DNA of 64,000 bases from Agaribacterium sp. ZY112. GTDB taxonomy: Bacteria; Pseudomonadota; Gammaproteobacteria; Pseudomonadales; Cellvibrionaceae. The stretch is taken from positions 2,847,001 through 2,911,000 of the forward strand of contig NZ_CP166840.1 in NCBI RefSeq assembly GCF_041346925.1, in the 5' to 3' direction. Both the position numbers and the translations under genes were made by a program. The notes beneath the pieces were generated by a model. The model made no database searches and was not told where the DNA came from. It saw only the letters and a list, made by a program, of their open reading frames with translations. Numbering within the stretch: position 1 is the first letter of the stretch; every line of letters begins with the position of its first letter. This document shows, one piece after another, positions 49,744 through 59,603 of this stretch.

Positions 49744-51138
49744 ATGATGGATTTTTTGCCGCTGTTTTTTGATATTAAAGGTAAGTCGGTTTTATTGGTG
49801 GGGGCCGGTGAAATTGCCTTGCGTAAAGCCCGGTTATTAAGTCGTGCCGGTGCGTGTATCGATGTATGTGCTCTAGAAGTCGACGATGCTGTAAAGCTTA
49901 TGTGTGAGCAAAGTGGCGGTAAGCTTAGTGTGGGCGATTGGTTTGAGTTAAAACCGAGCTTGGATGATTACAGCTTAGTTATTGCGGCAACAGATAATAG
50001 CGCCTTAAATGAGGCTCTATCGGCTGAATGTCATGAGCGTAAGCTGCCGGTTAATGTGGTTGATAAACCCGAACTATGCTCCGTTATTACGCCGGCTATT
50101 GTTGATCGCAGTCCACTGTTGATTGCCGCAGCTTCAGGTGGGCAGGCTCCTGTGCTAGCAAGGAAAGTGAAGCGCATGCTCGATTCAAGCTTTCCTGGCG
50201 CTTATGGCAACCTAGCCAAGTTTGCATCACGTTTTCGCAGCAGGGTAAAAGACGCGATTCCCGATATGGAGCAGCGACGCCGATTTTGGGAGCGCTGCCT
50301 AGATGGCGACATCAGTGAAAAGGTATTAGCCGGTAATGAGCAGGCCGCTGAGAAGTTAATGCAAGAGGCCTTGGCTGAACCTAATGCTGACGAGGGCGGT
50401 GAAGTGTACTTGGTTGGTGCAGGCCCTGGTGATCCAGACTTATTGACCTTTAAGGCGCTGCGCTTAATGCAGAAAGCCGAGGTGGTTTTATATGATCGCC
50501 TGGTAAGCCAGCCTATTTTGGACATGGTTCGCAAAGATGCTGATTTTGTTTATGTCGGTAAGGAGCGTTCTGATCACGCTGTGCCACAAAAGAAAATCAA
50601 TGAGCTGTTATTAGAGCATGCCCAAAAGGGCAAACGAGTATTAAGGCTTAAGGGTGGCGATCCTTTTATTTTTGGGCGTGGTGCTGAAGAAATCGAACTT
50701 CTCAGCGAACACGGCGTACCCTTTCAGGTTGTGCCGGGCATTACTGCAGCATCTGGCTGCGCTTCTTATGCAGGGATCCCTTTAACCCATCGTGACTGTA
50801 GTCAGAGCGTGCGTTTTATTACGGGACATGTAAAAGACGGTGTGCTCGATTTTCGCTGGAAAGAGTTTGTCGAAGACAGTCAAACCTTGGTTTTCTACAT
50901 GGGGCTGACGGGGCTGCCTAAAATTTGTGAACAGCTAATTAAGCACGGTAAAGACCCTCGCACACCGGCAGCATTGGTTGAGCGCGGAACGCAACCGACT
51001 CAGCGCGTTCATGTTGGTTGTTTGGAGAATCTTCAACAAATTGTTGAGAGCGAAGAAGTGCATGCGCCAACCTTGCTCATAATTGGTGAGGTTGTATCAC
51101 TGCAAGAAAAGCTTCATTGGTATAAGCCAGAGTGTTAA
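49744..51138 (+). CDS. cysG: Siroheme synthase (multifunctional)
   Basis: Trifunctional enzyme of 464 residues making siroheme for sulfite and nitrite reductases. The N-terminal dehydrogenase/ferrochelatase part has LLVGAGEIALRKARLL and residues up to about 210. The C-terminal uroporphyrinogen-III methyltransferase has VYLVGAGPGDPDLLTFKALR, VLYDRLVS, LKGGDPFIFGRGAEEI, VPGITAASGCASYAGIPLTH and LVFYMGL. Two adjacent ATGs (49744 and 49747) are equivalent starts. It is separated from serS by a hairpin. Confidence 0.97.
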   Translation: MMDFLPLFFDIKGKSVLLVGAGEIALRKARLLSRAGACIDVCALEVDDAVKLMCEQSGGKLSVGDWFELKPSLDDYSLVIAATDNSALNEALSAECHERKLPVNVVDKPELCSVITPAIVDRSPLLIAAASGGQAPVLARKVKRMLDSSFPGAYGNLAKFASRFRSRVKDAIPDMEQRRRFWERCLDGDISEKVLAGNEQAAEKLMQEALAEPNADEGGEVYLVGAGPGDPDLLTFKALRLMQKAEVVLYDRLVSQPILDMVRKDADFVYVGKERSDHAVPQKKINELLLEHAQKGKRVLRLKGGDPFIFGRGAEEIELLSEHGVPFQVVPGITAASGCASYAGIPLTHRDCSQSVRFITGHVKDGVLDFRWKEFVEDSQTLVFYMGLTGLPKICEQLIKHGKDPRTPAALVERGTQPTQRVHVGCLENLQQIVESEEVHAPTLLIIGEVVSLQEKLHWYKPEC

Positions 51139-51210
51139 ACGGCTTTAAGCTAGCGCCTAACTGAGTATCTAAGTCTTAAGAAAGAGCGTTAATGGCCGAA
51201 ACCTTCAATA

Positions 51211-51235
51211 AGGCCGCTCGTTTTACGGGCGGCCT
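51211..51235 (+). terminator. Hairpin after cysG
   Basis: AGGCCGC/GCGGCCT, a perfect 7-bp GC-rich stem with an 11-nt loop, about 70 nt after the cysG stop. No T tract follows. It may be a weak terminator or part of the leader of the next small gene. Confidence 0.45.
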
Positions 51236-51274
51236 GCTAATCATTGAGGTCTATGGCTAAGTAAGGAGCTTGAT

Positions 51275-51508
51275 ATGGTTGATGCTGTAACGGCGACTCA
51301 AGCTACGCCTTCGTCTTCGCATAAGCAAGATCAGGCCTTAGTCATGCCGAATAAGCAAAGGTCCATGCCTTCTTGGGATGGGCGAGAGCGCCGTAGCGGT
51401 AAGGAGAGGCGCCAGCACGATGAGCCGCGTTTGGGTGCTTACGAAATGCGAATCGCTCAGCGTCGCGCTGATAGCAGCCACCAACCCCACCTAGATATCG
51501 ACGCCTAG
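51275..51508 (+). CDS. Small protein with RERRSGKERR motif, function unknown
   Basis: A 77-residue soluble protein, probably largely disordered. Its centre carries WDGRERRSGKERRQHDEPRL, a basic Arg-rich motif like the segments that precede or begin some PilZ-type and signalling proteins, but no PilZ fold follows. The N-terminus is Thr/Ser/Ala/Gln-rich. A strong AAGGAG site 7 nt before the ATG supports translation. It is monocistronic between cysG and gor. I do not assign a function. Confidence 0.68.
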   Translation: MVDAVTATQATPSSSHKQDQALVMPNKQRSMPSWDGRERRSGKERRQHDEPRLGAYEMRIAQRRADSSHQPHLDIDA

Positions 51509-51632
51509 ACTCTAATAAATCAAAACTATCGTAATGATAGCTCTGTGCCTGTGCGAAAACCTGTTTAAAAGGTGTAAGCTAGGCGCCAATTGATCGACAA
51601 ACAGTGCGTCATTATTCAACAAGGAGCTCAGC

Positions 51633-52985
51633 GTGGCTTACGATTTTGATTTATTTGTTATAGGGGCAGGTTCTGGTGGTGTTCGAGCAGCCCGTATTGC
51701 GGCTTCTCTTGGTGCCAAAGTAGGAATTGCTGAAAATCTCTATTTTGGTGGTACTTGTGTCAACGTAGGTTGTGTACCTAAAAAGCTATTTGTTTATGCC
51801 TCGGAATTTCTTGAGCAGCAAGAAGTAGCAAAGGCCTATGGTTGGTCGCAAGCTGAACCGGAGTTTAATTGGCCGACCTTGCGCGATAATGTTAAGAGCG
51901 AAGTAGGGCGTTTAAACAAAATTTATTTAAGCCTATTAAATAATGCGGGTGTAAGCATAAAAGAAGGGCTTGCCAGTTTTGTTGATGAGCATACGGTTAG
52001 TGTGGCAGGCAAGAACTACAGTGCGGAAAAAATATTGATCGCTACTGGAGGCTGGCCGAAGCGCCCAAGTTTTTCAGGAGCAGAACATGTTCTCACCTCG
52101 AATGAGTTGTTTTCTATGCCTGCATTACCTAAGCGTGTGCTTGTGCAAGGTGGCGGTTATATTGCGGTTGAGTTTGCAGGGATTTTTAATGGCCTGGGAG
52201 TTGATACCGAGCTTTGTTATCGTGGCCCGATGTTTTTACGCGGTTTTGATGAAGAGATAAGGACCTTTGTTGCCGAGCAACTTAGCAACAAAGGTATTGA
52301 GCTTAAATTTAACTGCGATATTAAGTCGATTGTTAAAGCCGATGATGGCACGTTTGTAGTCGAGTTTAATAACGGTGAATCATCGAGTTACGATGCTGTT
52401 GTTTCTGCTATTGGGCGCAGCGCTAAAACAGATGCCCTTGCATTAGAGAAGGCGGGGGTTGAGCTAGATAAACGAGGTTTTATTGCGGTTGATGAGCATT
52501 TTCAAACAAGCAGTAAAAGTGTTTATGCTGTTGGCGATGTTATTGGTCGTGTTCAATTAACACCCGTTGCTTTAGCAGAGGGCATGGCACTAGCAAAATA
52601 CTGGTACGCTGGTGAGCCTCTAACTGTTGATTATGGCAATATCGCCACGGCAGTATTTTGTCAGCCTAATATTGCAACGGTGGGTTTGACAGAAGAGCAG
52701 GCTCGTGAGCAGGGCAAGTCCTTTGATGTTTATGCAAGCAACTTTAAGCCGATGAAACATACCGTCAGCGGTTTAGATGAGCGTATGCTAATGAAGTTGA
52801 TTGTAGATAAGGATACGGATCTTATCCTTGGTGCTCATGTTGTGGGTGAGGCCTCGGGTGAAATGGTTCAGTCTGTTGCGGTTGCAATGAAGGCGGGAGC
52901 CACCAAGTCTCATTTTGATCAGACCATCGGAATACACCCGACAGCAGCGGAAGAGTTGGTTACAATGCGAGAAGCGCGCGCCTAG
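51633..52985 (+). CDS. gor: Glutathione-disulfide reductase
   Basis: NADPH-dependent FAD enzyme of 450 residues (E. coli Gor 450) that keeps glutathione reduced. The FAD site is VIGAGSGGVRAARIAASLGA, the redox disulfide is in GGTCVNVGCVPKKL, the NADPH site is VQGGGYIAVEFAGIFNGLG with downstream arginines, and the C-terminal GIHPTAAEELVTMR holds the catalytic His-Glu pair. The start is GTG 51633 behind AAGGAG. No terminator is visible before cvfB, 58 nt downstream. Confidence 0.97.
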   Translation: MAYDFDLFVIGAGSGGVRAARIAASLGAKVGIAENLYFGGTCVNVGCVPKKLFVYASEFLEQQEVAKAYGWSQAEPEFNWPTLRDNVKSEVGRLNKIYLSLLNNAGVSIKEGLASFVDEHTVSVAGKNYSAEKILIATGGWPKRPSFSGAEHVLTSNELFSMPALPKRVLVQGGGYIAVEFAGIFNGLGVDTELCYRGPMFLRGFDEEIRTFVAEQLSNKGIELKFNCDIKSIVKADDGTFVVEFNNGESSSYDAVVSAIGRSAKTDALALEKAGVELDKRGFIAVDEHFQTSSKSVYAVGDVIGRVQLTPVALAEGMALAKYWYAGEPLTVDYGNIATAVFCQPNIATVGLTEEQAREQGKSFDVYASNFKPMKHTVSGLDERMLMKLIVDKDTDLILGAHVVGEASGEMVQSVAVAMKAGATKSHFDQTIGIHPTAAEELVTMREARA

Positions 52986-53043
52986 CGCGCTTTTGCTTGT
53001 TTGGTGATGATCACTGAACACCGTTTTTAGGTAGTGGAAAAAT

Positions 53044-53892
53044 ATGGCTTTAACAAAAATCGTTCGTCTTGGCCGCAAGGTTGTTTTAGAGGTTGTTCGC
53101 CAAGTAGATTTTGGTTTCTATTTGGACGGCTTGGATTTAGATGATGTGCTTTTGCCTAACAGGGCGATTATCGGCGATGCGCCAGAAATAGGTGACGAAG
53201 TTGAAGTCTTTTTATATTTAGATTCTGAAGATAGACCTGTGGCAACCATGCAAACACCCTTGGTTCAGTCTGGCGAGTTTGCGTTTTTAAAAGTTGTTGA
53301 AGTAAACAAAATTGGCGCTTTTTTAGACTGGGGTTTGGATAAGCACTTGCTGGCTCCATTTGCAGAGCAGCATGTAAAAATGCAGCCTGGTAAAAAGTAC
53401 TTAGTATATGTTCGTCAGAATCCTTACGACCATCGTTTAGTTGCCTCCTCAAAATACAATAAGTTTATTGATGGCGAAAATCATCATCGCTTAAAGCCTC
53501 GAGAAGAGGTCGATATTATTATTGAGAGTGAAACTGATCTAGGTCGTAAGGCGATTGTAAATAATCGCTGGTGGGGTCTTTTATATAAAAATGAACTATT
53601 TGAAGAATTGAGTTTCGGGCAGTCTCGCAAGGCTTGGGTTCAGCGGGTTAGGAATGACGGCAAGATTGATTTAACCTTAAACCCTGGTAAGGCCGGCCAT
53701 GATAAAAGCTGTGAATTAATTCTTGCCGCTTTACGTGAGCACGGAGGGCGTTTAGATCTGCATGATAAATCACAGCCCGAAGAGATTAAAAAGCGCTTAG
53801 GGATTAGTAAGGGCGCTTTTAAAAAAGCGGTGGGCACTTTATTGAAAAAGAATGTAATACGCTTGCAAGAGGCTGCAATAGAGTCTGTATAG
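53044..53892 (+). CDS. CvfB/YitL-type S1 RNA-binding protein
   Basis: A 282-residue protein made of OB/S1 domains and a C-terminal winged helix, as in the CvfB family. Segments include LDGLDLDDVLLPNRAII (first domain), FAFLKVVEVNKIGAFLDWGLDKHLLAPF (central S1 domain, longest conserved part), KKYLVYVRQN, and the winged-helix ending IKKRLGISKGAFKKAVGTLL. CvfB proteins bind RNA and affect virulence gene expression in Staphylococcus; the role in gammaproteobacteria is not clear. It ends in a good terminator. Confidence 0.87.
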   Translation: MALTKIVRLGRKVVLEVVRQVDFGFYLDGLDLDDVLLPNRAIIGDAPEIGDEVEVFLYLDSEDRPVATMQTPLVQSGEFAFLKVVEVNKIGAFLDWGLDKHLLAPFAEQHVKMQPGKKYLVYVRQNPYDHRLVASSKYNKFIDGENHHRLKPREEVDIIIESETDLGRKAIVNNRWWGLLYKNELFEELSFGQSRKAWVQRVRNDGKIDLTLNPGKAGHDKSCELILAALREHGGRLDLHDKSQPEEIKKRLGISKGAFKKAVGTLLKKNVIRLQEAAIESV

Positions 53893-53916
53893 CTCTTATA
53901 GTAAGTATTAATAGTT

Positions 53917-53949
53917 AAAAGCCGGGCTTGAAAGAGTTCGGCTTTTTTT
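53917..53949 (+). terminator. Terminator after the CvfB-like gene
   Basis: AAAAGCCG, a 14-nt partly paired loop, CGGC and seven T residues, 24 nt after the stop codon. Confidence 0.85.
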
Positions 53950-54136
53950 GTGCACCGTATTTTTTTAATTTGTTTTGTTGCCTAGCTGGGTGAAGTTTTG
54001 GCTATTGTTTAAGCGCATTATTGATGTTGTGCATATTTTTATTATCTAAGGTTGGGGGAGTATTTGGCTGCTGTATTTAAAGTGCACATAGAGCATGCGC
54101 AGCCTACTTACTGGAAAAGCTGCATAAATCGCAGAT

Positions 54137-54165
54137 AAAAAAATAGCCCGCAATGCGAGCTATTT
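54137..54165 (-). terminator. Terminator of tRNA-Ser
   Basis: On the minus strand an 11-bp stem around AAATAGCTCGC with one G-U pair and a 3-nt loop ends in seven U residues, immediately after the tRNA-Ser CCA. Confidence 0.88.
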
Positions 54166-54169
54166 AATA

Positions 54170-54257
54170 TGGCGGTGGGGCAGGGATTCGAACCCTGGGA
54201 GCTATTACACTCAACGGTTTTCAAGACCGCCGCTTTCGACCACTCAGCCACCCCACC
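54170..54257 (-). tRNA. tRNA-Ser (anticodon TGA)
   Basis: A complete 88-nt class II tRNA. The acceptor GGTGGGG pairs with CCCCACC, the anticodon loop is CTTGAAAA-like with TGA, a long variable arm follows, the T loop is TTCGAAT, and CCA is encoded. It reads UCA and related serine codons. It lies between cvfB and rne, on the same strand as rne but with its own promoter. Confidence 0.96.
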
Positions 54258-54270
54258 GGAAGAGGCGTGA

Positions 54271-54298
54271 ATTATACCTACTCAAAGACTTCAATCAA
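54271..54298 (-). promoter_or_regulatory. tRNA-Ser promoter
   Basis: On the minus strand TTGATT (54298-54293), a 16-bp spacer and a perfect TATAAT (54276-54271), followed by a CG-rich discriminator, 13 bp before the tRNA-Ser 5' end. Confidence 0.85.
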
Positions 54299-54342
54299 GC
54301 ACTTTTATAGATATATTTCACACCGGTTACAGCTTGATCAAT

Positions 54343-57237
54343 TTAGCCTCTTGAATTACGCGGATCATTGCTTGCGCGAGGTAATTGACGAGCGCTGTGC
54401 TCAATTTGCGCTGCTTGTTTTGTATCCAGTGCAGGGCAAAGTGCAGTGCTCACTTCAAGGTTGTTAATACTTGTTTGAACAGCCTTAGGATTAACTCGAG
54501 GGTCATTACTAGCACGACTGTAGTTTGCAGTAGGGGCCGAAGCCGCTTTTGTGGTTTCAGTGTTTTCAGTAGTAGCAACTGAAGTGGTTTCGTCGGCAAT
54601 CTTAGTAGCTTCTGCTTTCACTTCTTCTACAGGGCTTGCTTCTGTTTCTTCTTTTGCTGTTTCGACCTCGGCAGCAGGCTCATTGCTTTTTTCAGCTTCT
54701 GGCTCGTTGCTTGAGTTTGCTGCTGAAGAGCTGTTATCTGCCTGGGTGCTGCTTTCTTCGGCAGGGCTTTTATCAATAGGGCTAGCTTCTAGACCATTTA
54801 ATTCAGCTTGTACTGCTTCAGTTTTAGGCTTTTGCTCAGTTTCAGTTTTATTGCTTACTTTAGTCTGAGCTTGCTCGGTTTTTTCAGTGGGGCTCTTGTC
54901 TGAGCGGGCCTCTGTTTTAGTTTCTGTTTTGTTCTTTACCGCTTTTGCTTTGTCAGAAGGTTTGCGTGACTTTTTAGCCTTTGGCACAGGTTTTGTTTCC
55001 GGCTCGACTTTTTTGTCTACGCTAGCTTCTTGGCGCATGTTATTGGCGGTATCAATCGCATCAGTAACTTGCAGGTTTAACTCTTGCTGCTGTTCCTGTT
55101 TTTGCTGCTCTTGTTGATCTAGGCTCTGATCTTGATTTTGTTCTGCGATTTCAGGGCGAGGTCCACGTTGACGTTTTTGTTTGCGCTCTTGTCTACCGCG
55201 AGGTCTGCGCTGAGGGCGATTTGCATCTTCCTCTTTGGCTTCTACTTCGGTATTTGGGCGCTGGCGTTGACGCTGGCGACGGTTTTGCTCGTTGCCATCT
55301 TTTGCATCGCGCTGGTCACGGCGATTGTCTTTGCGATTATCGCTTTTACGACCATGGTTTAGGTTGTCGCTGACTTCGTCTTCACGGCGTCGATCGCTAT
55401 TGCGATTGCGGTTATTGCGATTGCGGTTGCGATTACGGTTGCGATTGTTGTTGCGTCCGCGTTGGTTACGGTTACGGCTGTTCTTGCTTTGCGTTTGCTT
55501 AGGTTTAGCTTTGAATAGACCTAAGAAATTACTGATCATAGTCAGTAAAAAGAAAGGCTTAGCTGGGCTATCGGCTGCTTTCTTGGTTTCAGTGGCGGCA
55601 GGTTTCTCCTCTGCTGAAGCAGGAGTTGGTGCTGGCGCACGAGTTGGAACTTGCTGTACTGCAGCTTTGGGTAAGACGGCCGCTTTATCATCATCTACAG
55701 TGACAAGTTCAGCGTCTTCTTTAGGTACTTCGATTTGATAGCTGATCTCTACGGCTTCAATGTCATCATCACGCAGGCGGCGAACTTCGAAGTGAGGTGT
55801 CACCATGTCGTGATCAGGCAGCACCACAACACGAATGTTGTTGCGTTTCTCAATACCGGAAAGGGCGTCACGCTTTTCATTTAGCAAGAAGGTGGCAACA
55901 GGTACAGGTACGATGGCTCGTATTTCGGCGCTTCTATCTTTAAGGGCTTCTTCTTCAACAAGGCGAAGAATAGATAGAGCGATGTTTTTGGTGCCGCGGA
56001 TAATGCCTTGACCTGAACAGCGAGGGCAAACCTTACTGGTCATTTCCTCAAGAGATGGGCGCAAACGCTGGCGCGACATCTCAAGTAAACCAAAACGAGA
56101 GATTCGGCCTATTTGTACGCGGGCGCGATCCATGCCGAGCGCATCTTTCATGCGGTTTTCAACTTCACGCTGGTTCTTGCTACCTTGCATATCGATAAAG
56201 TCGATAACAACTAGGCCACCCATATCGCGTAAACGTAATTGACGGGCAATTTCGTCGGCGGCTTCTAGGTTGGTCTGCAAGGCGGTTTCTTCAATGTCGC
56301 CACCTTTGGTTGCGCGTGAAGAGTTAATATCGATACTGATTAACGCTTCAGTAACATCAATAACAATGGCGCCGCCAGATGGAAGTTTTACCTCGCGCTC
56401 AAAGGCCGTCTCAATTTGGCCTTCGATTTGGAAGCGGTTGAACAGAGGGGTGCTCTCTTCGTAGTACTTAACCTTGCTGTGGTAAGACGGCATAACCTGC
56501 TGAATAAAGGCAGAGGCTAAATCAAATGCTTCTCTGTTATCGACGATGACTTCGCCGATATCTGGGCGTAGGTAGTCGCGGATGGCGCGAATGATAACGT
56601 TGCTTTCTTTAAATAAGAAATGTGGGGCAGGGGAGTCTTGCGCTTCTTCGGTAATAGCTGTCCAAAGCTGCTCAAGATAAGTAAGGTCGGCTTGAAGCTC
56701 CTCTGAGGAGCGTCCCACGCCTGCGGTACGAACAATGACGCCCATGCCTTTGGGGACGTCAATGCCGCTTAGTGCGTCTTTAAGCTCGGCTCGGTCGTTA
56801 CCATCGATACGGCGACTGATGCCTCCTGCACGAGGGTTGTTAGGCATTAACACAAGGTAGCGGCCGGCAAGGCTAATAAAGGTAGTTAGCGCTGCACCTT
56901 TATTGCCGCGCTCTTCTTTGTCCACCTGAACAATGACTTCTTGGCCTTCTTTAAGCACATCTTTGATACGGATGCGGCCGTCAATGTCTTTGGGGGATTT
57001 TTGGAAGTACTCGCGTGAAATTTCTTTTAGAGGTAGGAATCCGTGTCGCTCAGAGCCGTAGTCAACAAAAGCGGCTTCAAGGCTGGGCTCGATGCGGGTG
57101 ATTTTGCCTTTATAAATATTGGCTTTTTTCTGCTCGCGCAGGCGGTTTTCTATATCTAGGTCGTATAGCCATTGGCCGTCGACAAGGGCGACCCGAATTT
57201 CTTCAGGTTGGGTCGCGTTGATTAACATGCGTTTCAT
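54343..57237 (-). CDS. rne: Ribonuclease E
   Basis: Essential endoribonuclease of 964 residues that starts mRNA decay and scaffolds the degradosome. The catalytic half (1 to about 520) has the S1 domain ([20 protein letters not shown]), the DNase I-like region with the catalytic Asp residues in [15 protein letters not shown] and VVIDFIDMQ, and the zinc link CPRCSGQG. From about residue 540 the protein is disordered: an amphipathic membrane-binding helix candidate ([20 protein letters not shown]), then Arg/Asn-rich tracts ([15 protein letters not shown]), and then long Glu/Ala/Lys/Thr-rich repeats. A short conserved NDPR-type motif is at the end ([18 protein letters not shown]). A leader of about 540 nt precedes it. 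Confidence 0.97.
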   Translation of the reverse strand: MKRMLINATQPEEIRVALVDGQWLYDLDIENRLREQKKANIYKGKITRIEPSLEAAFVDYGSERHGFLPLKEISREYFQKSPKDIDGRIRIKDVLKEGQEVIVQVDKEERGNKGAALTTFISLAGRYLVLMPNNPRAGGISRRIDGNDRAELKDALSGIDVPKGMGVIVRTAGVGRSSEELQADLTYLEQLWTAITEEAQDSPAPHFLFKESNVIIRAIRDYLRPDIGEVIVDNREAFDLASAFIQQVMPSYHSKVKYYEESTPLFNRFQIEGQIETAFEREVKLPSGGAIVIDVTEALISIDINSSRATKGGDIEETALQTNLEAADEIARQLRLRDMGGLVVIDFIDMQGSKNQREVENRMKDALGMDRARVQIGRISRFGLLEMSRQRLRPSLEEMTSKVCPRCSGQGIIRGTKNIALSILRLVEEEALKDRSAEIRAIVPVPVATFLLNEKRDALSGIEKRNNIRVVVLPDHDMVTPHFEVRRLRDDDIEAVEISYQIEVPKEDAELVTVDDDKAAVLPKAAVQQVPTRAPAPTPASAEEKPAATETKKAADSPAKPFFLLTMISNFLGLFKAKPKQTQSKNSRNRNQRGRNNNRNRNRNRNRNNRNRNSDRRREDEVSDNLNHGRKSDNRKDNRRDQRDAKDGNEQNRRQRQRQRPNTEVEAKEEDANRPQRRPRGRQERKQKRQRGPRPEIAEQNQDQSLDQQEQQKQEQQQELNLQVTDAIDTANNMRQEASVDKKVEPETKPVPKAKKSRKPSDKAKAVKNKTETKTEARSDKSPTEKTEQAQTKVSNKTETEQKPKTEAVQAELNGLEASPIDKSPAEESSTQADNSSSAANSSNEPEAEKSNEPAAEVETAKEETEASPVEEVKAEATKIADETTSVATTENTETTKAASAPTANYSRASNDPRVNPKAVQTSINNLEVSTALCPALDTKQAAQIEHSARQLPRASNDPRNSRG

Positions 57238-57791
57238 GTAAAGCGTTTCTCTCAGTATGAGAGTTTAACGAAAGGGCAGGGCAAAGCTCGGGGCCTGAGG
57301 CGCCGAAGTATTAATGAACGGGGGCCGAAAATAATGTGAAATTAGCCGTAAACACAGGTCTAGCAGACGTGAGTCGACACTCGCTGGATGCGAGTGGGCT
57401 ATAACTATCAAATTCTGCTGGTATCATCAAAACCAGTTCTTGTCCTTATGGCGATGTCTTTGGGTGCTCAACAACCACGGTAGTTATCGTTTCTACACGC
57501 TGGTTTTCTTCGATTCAATTGGCGGCTATTTGCCTGCCTGTTGAGCCTTTCTTATTCGAGGTCCTGCCTCACTATTCCCTGAGCCGTTCTCTTCCGGTTG
57601 TCAGGGCGACATCAAGCCTTTGCTTTTCGTAAACTCAATTTATGTATCCGGTGCAAAATTCTGCATGTCAGTCTGGCAGGTTTACACTGGAACCGTTTTG
57701 CCTGCTTGCTTGGGCAAGCTTAAGCATGCGCCCGAGGTCAAAATCACCTTAAAATCAGGCCGGGACCAGTCGTGGACGCTCGCAGACTATA
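57238..57791 (-). other. Long rne 5' leader region
   Basis: About 540 nt of untranslated mRNA between the predicted rne promoter and the rne ATG. No supported gene lies in it. It contains a 7-bp perfect hairpin CACTCGC-TGGAT-GCGAGTG (57378-57396) and several shorter ones. RNase E autoregulates by cutting its own leader in E. coli, where the leader is about 360 nt; a similar role here is inferred from position and length. Confidence 0.6.
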
Positions 57792-57814
57792 GCAGTGACT
57801 CCTTTTGTAAGCAA
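57786..57814 (-). promoter_or_regulatory. Probable rne promoter
   Basis: On the minus strand TTGCTT (57814-57809, 3 of 6), a spacer of exactly 17 bp and TATAGT (57791-57786, 5 of 6). No better promoter-like pair was found between rne and rluC. Confidence 0.55.
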
Positions 57815-57921
57815 ATCATAAACTTAGCTCAAGGATCTTAGGGTCTGTCTACCGCTGCGGTTGCCAAGCTTGGCGACTATGCGTATAAGGGCCGTGTTTT
57901 AACTTATTTCACAGGTTGCCC

Positions 57922-58860
57922 ATGTCAAACAGCGTGCGCTTTATAGAAATCAGCGAAAGCAGTGATGGTCAGCGCCTAGATAATTTTCTAATGAAAACCC
58001 TCAAAGGTGCGCCAAAATCTCTGGTTTATCGCATTATTCGTAAAGGTGAGGTGCGCGTAAATAAAGGTCGCGCTAAGCCCGATACACGCATATATATAGG
58101 TGATACGGTCAGGGTGCCACCAGTGAAGATAGATGCTAAGGCCGAGCAGGAGCACAAACCTGGTGCTGGTTTATCTCAGTTATTAAAGCACAGTGTTATT
58201 TACGAAAGTGATGAGTTGCTTATTGTTAACAAACCATCGGGCTTGGCTGTACATGGTGGCAGTGGGGTTAATCTTGGCTTAATTGAAGCTTTGCGTGCTA
58301 ATGCAAAAGAGCACGCTTATTTGGAGCTGGTGCATAGGCTAGATCGTGATACATCGGGATGTGTCATGGTTGCTAAGAAGCGTCGTATGCTCAAATACTT
58401 GCAAGATCTACTTCGCAGTGCCGGTTCTGTTAAAAAAACCTATTGGGCTTTGGTCGAGGGGCAGTGGTCTAAGCGCCAGACTTTGGTTGATGCAGCACTG
58501 TTAAAGCGTGAGCCTCGTAATGGCGAGCGTTTTGTTGAGGTGAATGGGCGTGAAGGCAAACCCTCAAAAACACGGTTTAAGTTATTGGAAAGCTACCGGC
58601 AGTGCAGTCTTATCGAAGCGATGCCCTTAACTGGACGTACGCATCAGATCCGTGTTCACGCCAAACACGCAGGCCATCCTTTAGTTGGGGATGATAAATA
58701 TGGTACTGAGAGCTTTAACAAGCAAATGCGCCATCAAGGTTTTAAGCGGCTGTTTTTGCACGCTAAAAGTTTAAAAGTACCTATGGCCGATGGTTCCGTA
58801 CTTGAGGTCGAGGCACCTTTGCCGGATGAACTTAGTTTGGCGCTTAAGCGTCTTGCTTAA
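57922..58860 (+). CDS. rluC: 23S rRNA pseudouridine synthase RluC
   Basis: Pseudouridine synthase of about 312 residues modifying 23S rRNA positions 955, 2504 and 2580. The N-terminal S4 domain (QRLDNFLMKTLKGAPKSLVY, RKGEVRVNKGR) is followed by the RluA-type catalytic domain with VNKPSGLAVHGGSGV and the catalytic Asp in HRLDRDTSGCVMVAK, then GRTHQIRVHAKHAGHPLVGD. ATG 57922 is preferred; a TTG two codons upstream is also open. It is divergent from rne, a classic gammaproteobacterial arrangement. Confidence 0.96.
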   Translation: MSNSVRFIEISESSDGQRLDNFLMKTLKGAPKSLVYRIIRKGEVRVNKGRAKPDTRIYIGDTVRVPPVKIDAKAEQEHKPGAGLSQLLKHSVIYESDELLIVNKPSGLAVHGGSGVNLGLIEALRANAKEHAYLELVHRLDRDTSGCVMVAKKRRMLKYLQDLLRSAGSVKKTYWALVEGQWSKRQTLVDAALLKREPRNGERFVEVNGREGKPSKTRFKLLESYRQCSLIEAMPLTGRTHQIRVHAKHAGHPLVGDDKYGTESFNKQMRHQGFKRLFLHAKSLKVPMADGSVLEVEAPLPDELSLALKRLA

Positions 58861-58934
58861 GCTTTATTGTTAGAACAAGACTAAGAGGTAGGTCTATTTG
58901 CTTTACTTTTTATGGCTGGATTAAGAGGGCTTTA

Positions 58935-59573
58935 ATGTTTTTTATCTTTGATTGGGATGGAACGATTAGTGATTCCACCACAAAAATCTGCCGTTGCATG
59001 CAAGCAGCGTCACAAGATGTGGGCTTGGAGTGTCTTGAGCGAGGGACCATTCAGAATATTATTGGTTTGGGCTTGCCCGAGGCTTTGCGCTCTCTTTATC
59101 CAAATATTACAAACTTACAGCTTGAGCAGATGCGAGAAGCCTACGCCAAGCATTTTAAAGAGGCGGATCAGGTCCCTTCGCCGTTTTTCCCTGATGTTAT
59201 GCATACTCTAAATATCTTAGCTGAGCAAAATTACAAATTAGCTGTTGCGACGGGTAAAAGTCGACGTGGTTTAGATAGAGTGTTGGCTAGCTTGGGTTTA
59301 AGTGATTTTTTCCATTTTAGTCGTTGCGCAGATGAAACTGCTTCAAAACCTCATCCGCTAATGTTGCATGAGCTGCTAGCTGAGGCCGAGGTTTCTTTGG
59401 GGCAGGCTGTCATGATCGGAGATACGGAGTGGGATATGGTGATGGCCGATAACTGTGGCATGAAGAAAATCGCGGTTACCTATGGCGCCCATAGCCCTGA
59501 GCGCCTAAAGGTCTTTGAGCCTGATTTGTTTGTTGATGATTTCAAAGATATTTTAAATTGGCGCTTTGACTAA
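58935..59573 (+). CDS. HAD-superfamily phosphatase (Gph-like)
   Basis: A 212-residue HAD subfamily IA hydrolase. Motif I is FDWDGTISDS with both aspartates, motif II is VATGKSRRG, motif III is the Lys in SKPHPLML, and motif IV is MIGDTEWDM. The cap domain is alpha-helical (about 15-80), as in phosphoglycolate phosphatases. The same gene follows rluC in Pseudomonas. Its substrate, probably a small phosphomonoester, cannot be read from sequence. It is 74 nt after rluC and likely co-transcribed. Confidence 0.9.
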   Translation: MFFIFDWDGTISDSTTKICRCMQAASQDVGLECLERGTIQNIIGLGLPEALRSLYPNITNLQLEQMREAYAKHFKEADQVPSPFFPDVMHTLNILAEQNYKLAVATGKSRRGLDRVLASLGLSDFFHFSRCADETASKPHPLMLHELLAEAEVSLGQAVMIGDTEWDMVMADNCGMKKIAVTYGAHSPERLKVFEPDLFVDDFKDILNWRFD

Positions 59574-59603
59574 GCAGGGCAGCAGCTTTGTTGCGAGCTT
59601 GCT

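Noticed and set aside
55360..55480. Possible CRISPR-like or tandem repeat tract inside rne
   Set aside because: The short near-repeats are Arg/Asn codons (RNRN tracts) of the RNase E scaffold region, without spacers of constant length.
54385..55738. Several plus-strand open frames opposite the C-terminal part of rne
   Set aside because: They are antisense reflections of the repetitive Arg/Glu/Ala-rich codons of RNase E, producing Ser/Val/Arg-rich low-complexity translations.
57620..57841. 73-codon open frame upstream of rluC
   Set aside because: No ribosome-binding site, no recognisable protein features, and it covers the rne promoter and leader on the other strand.
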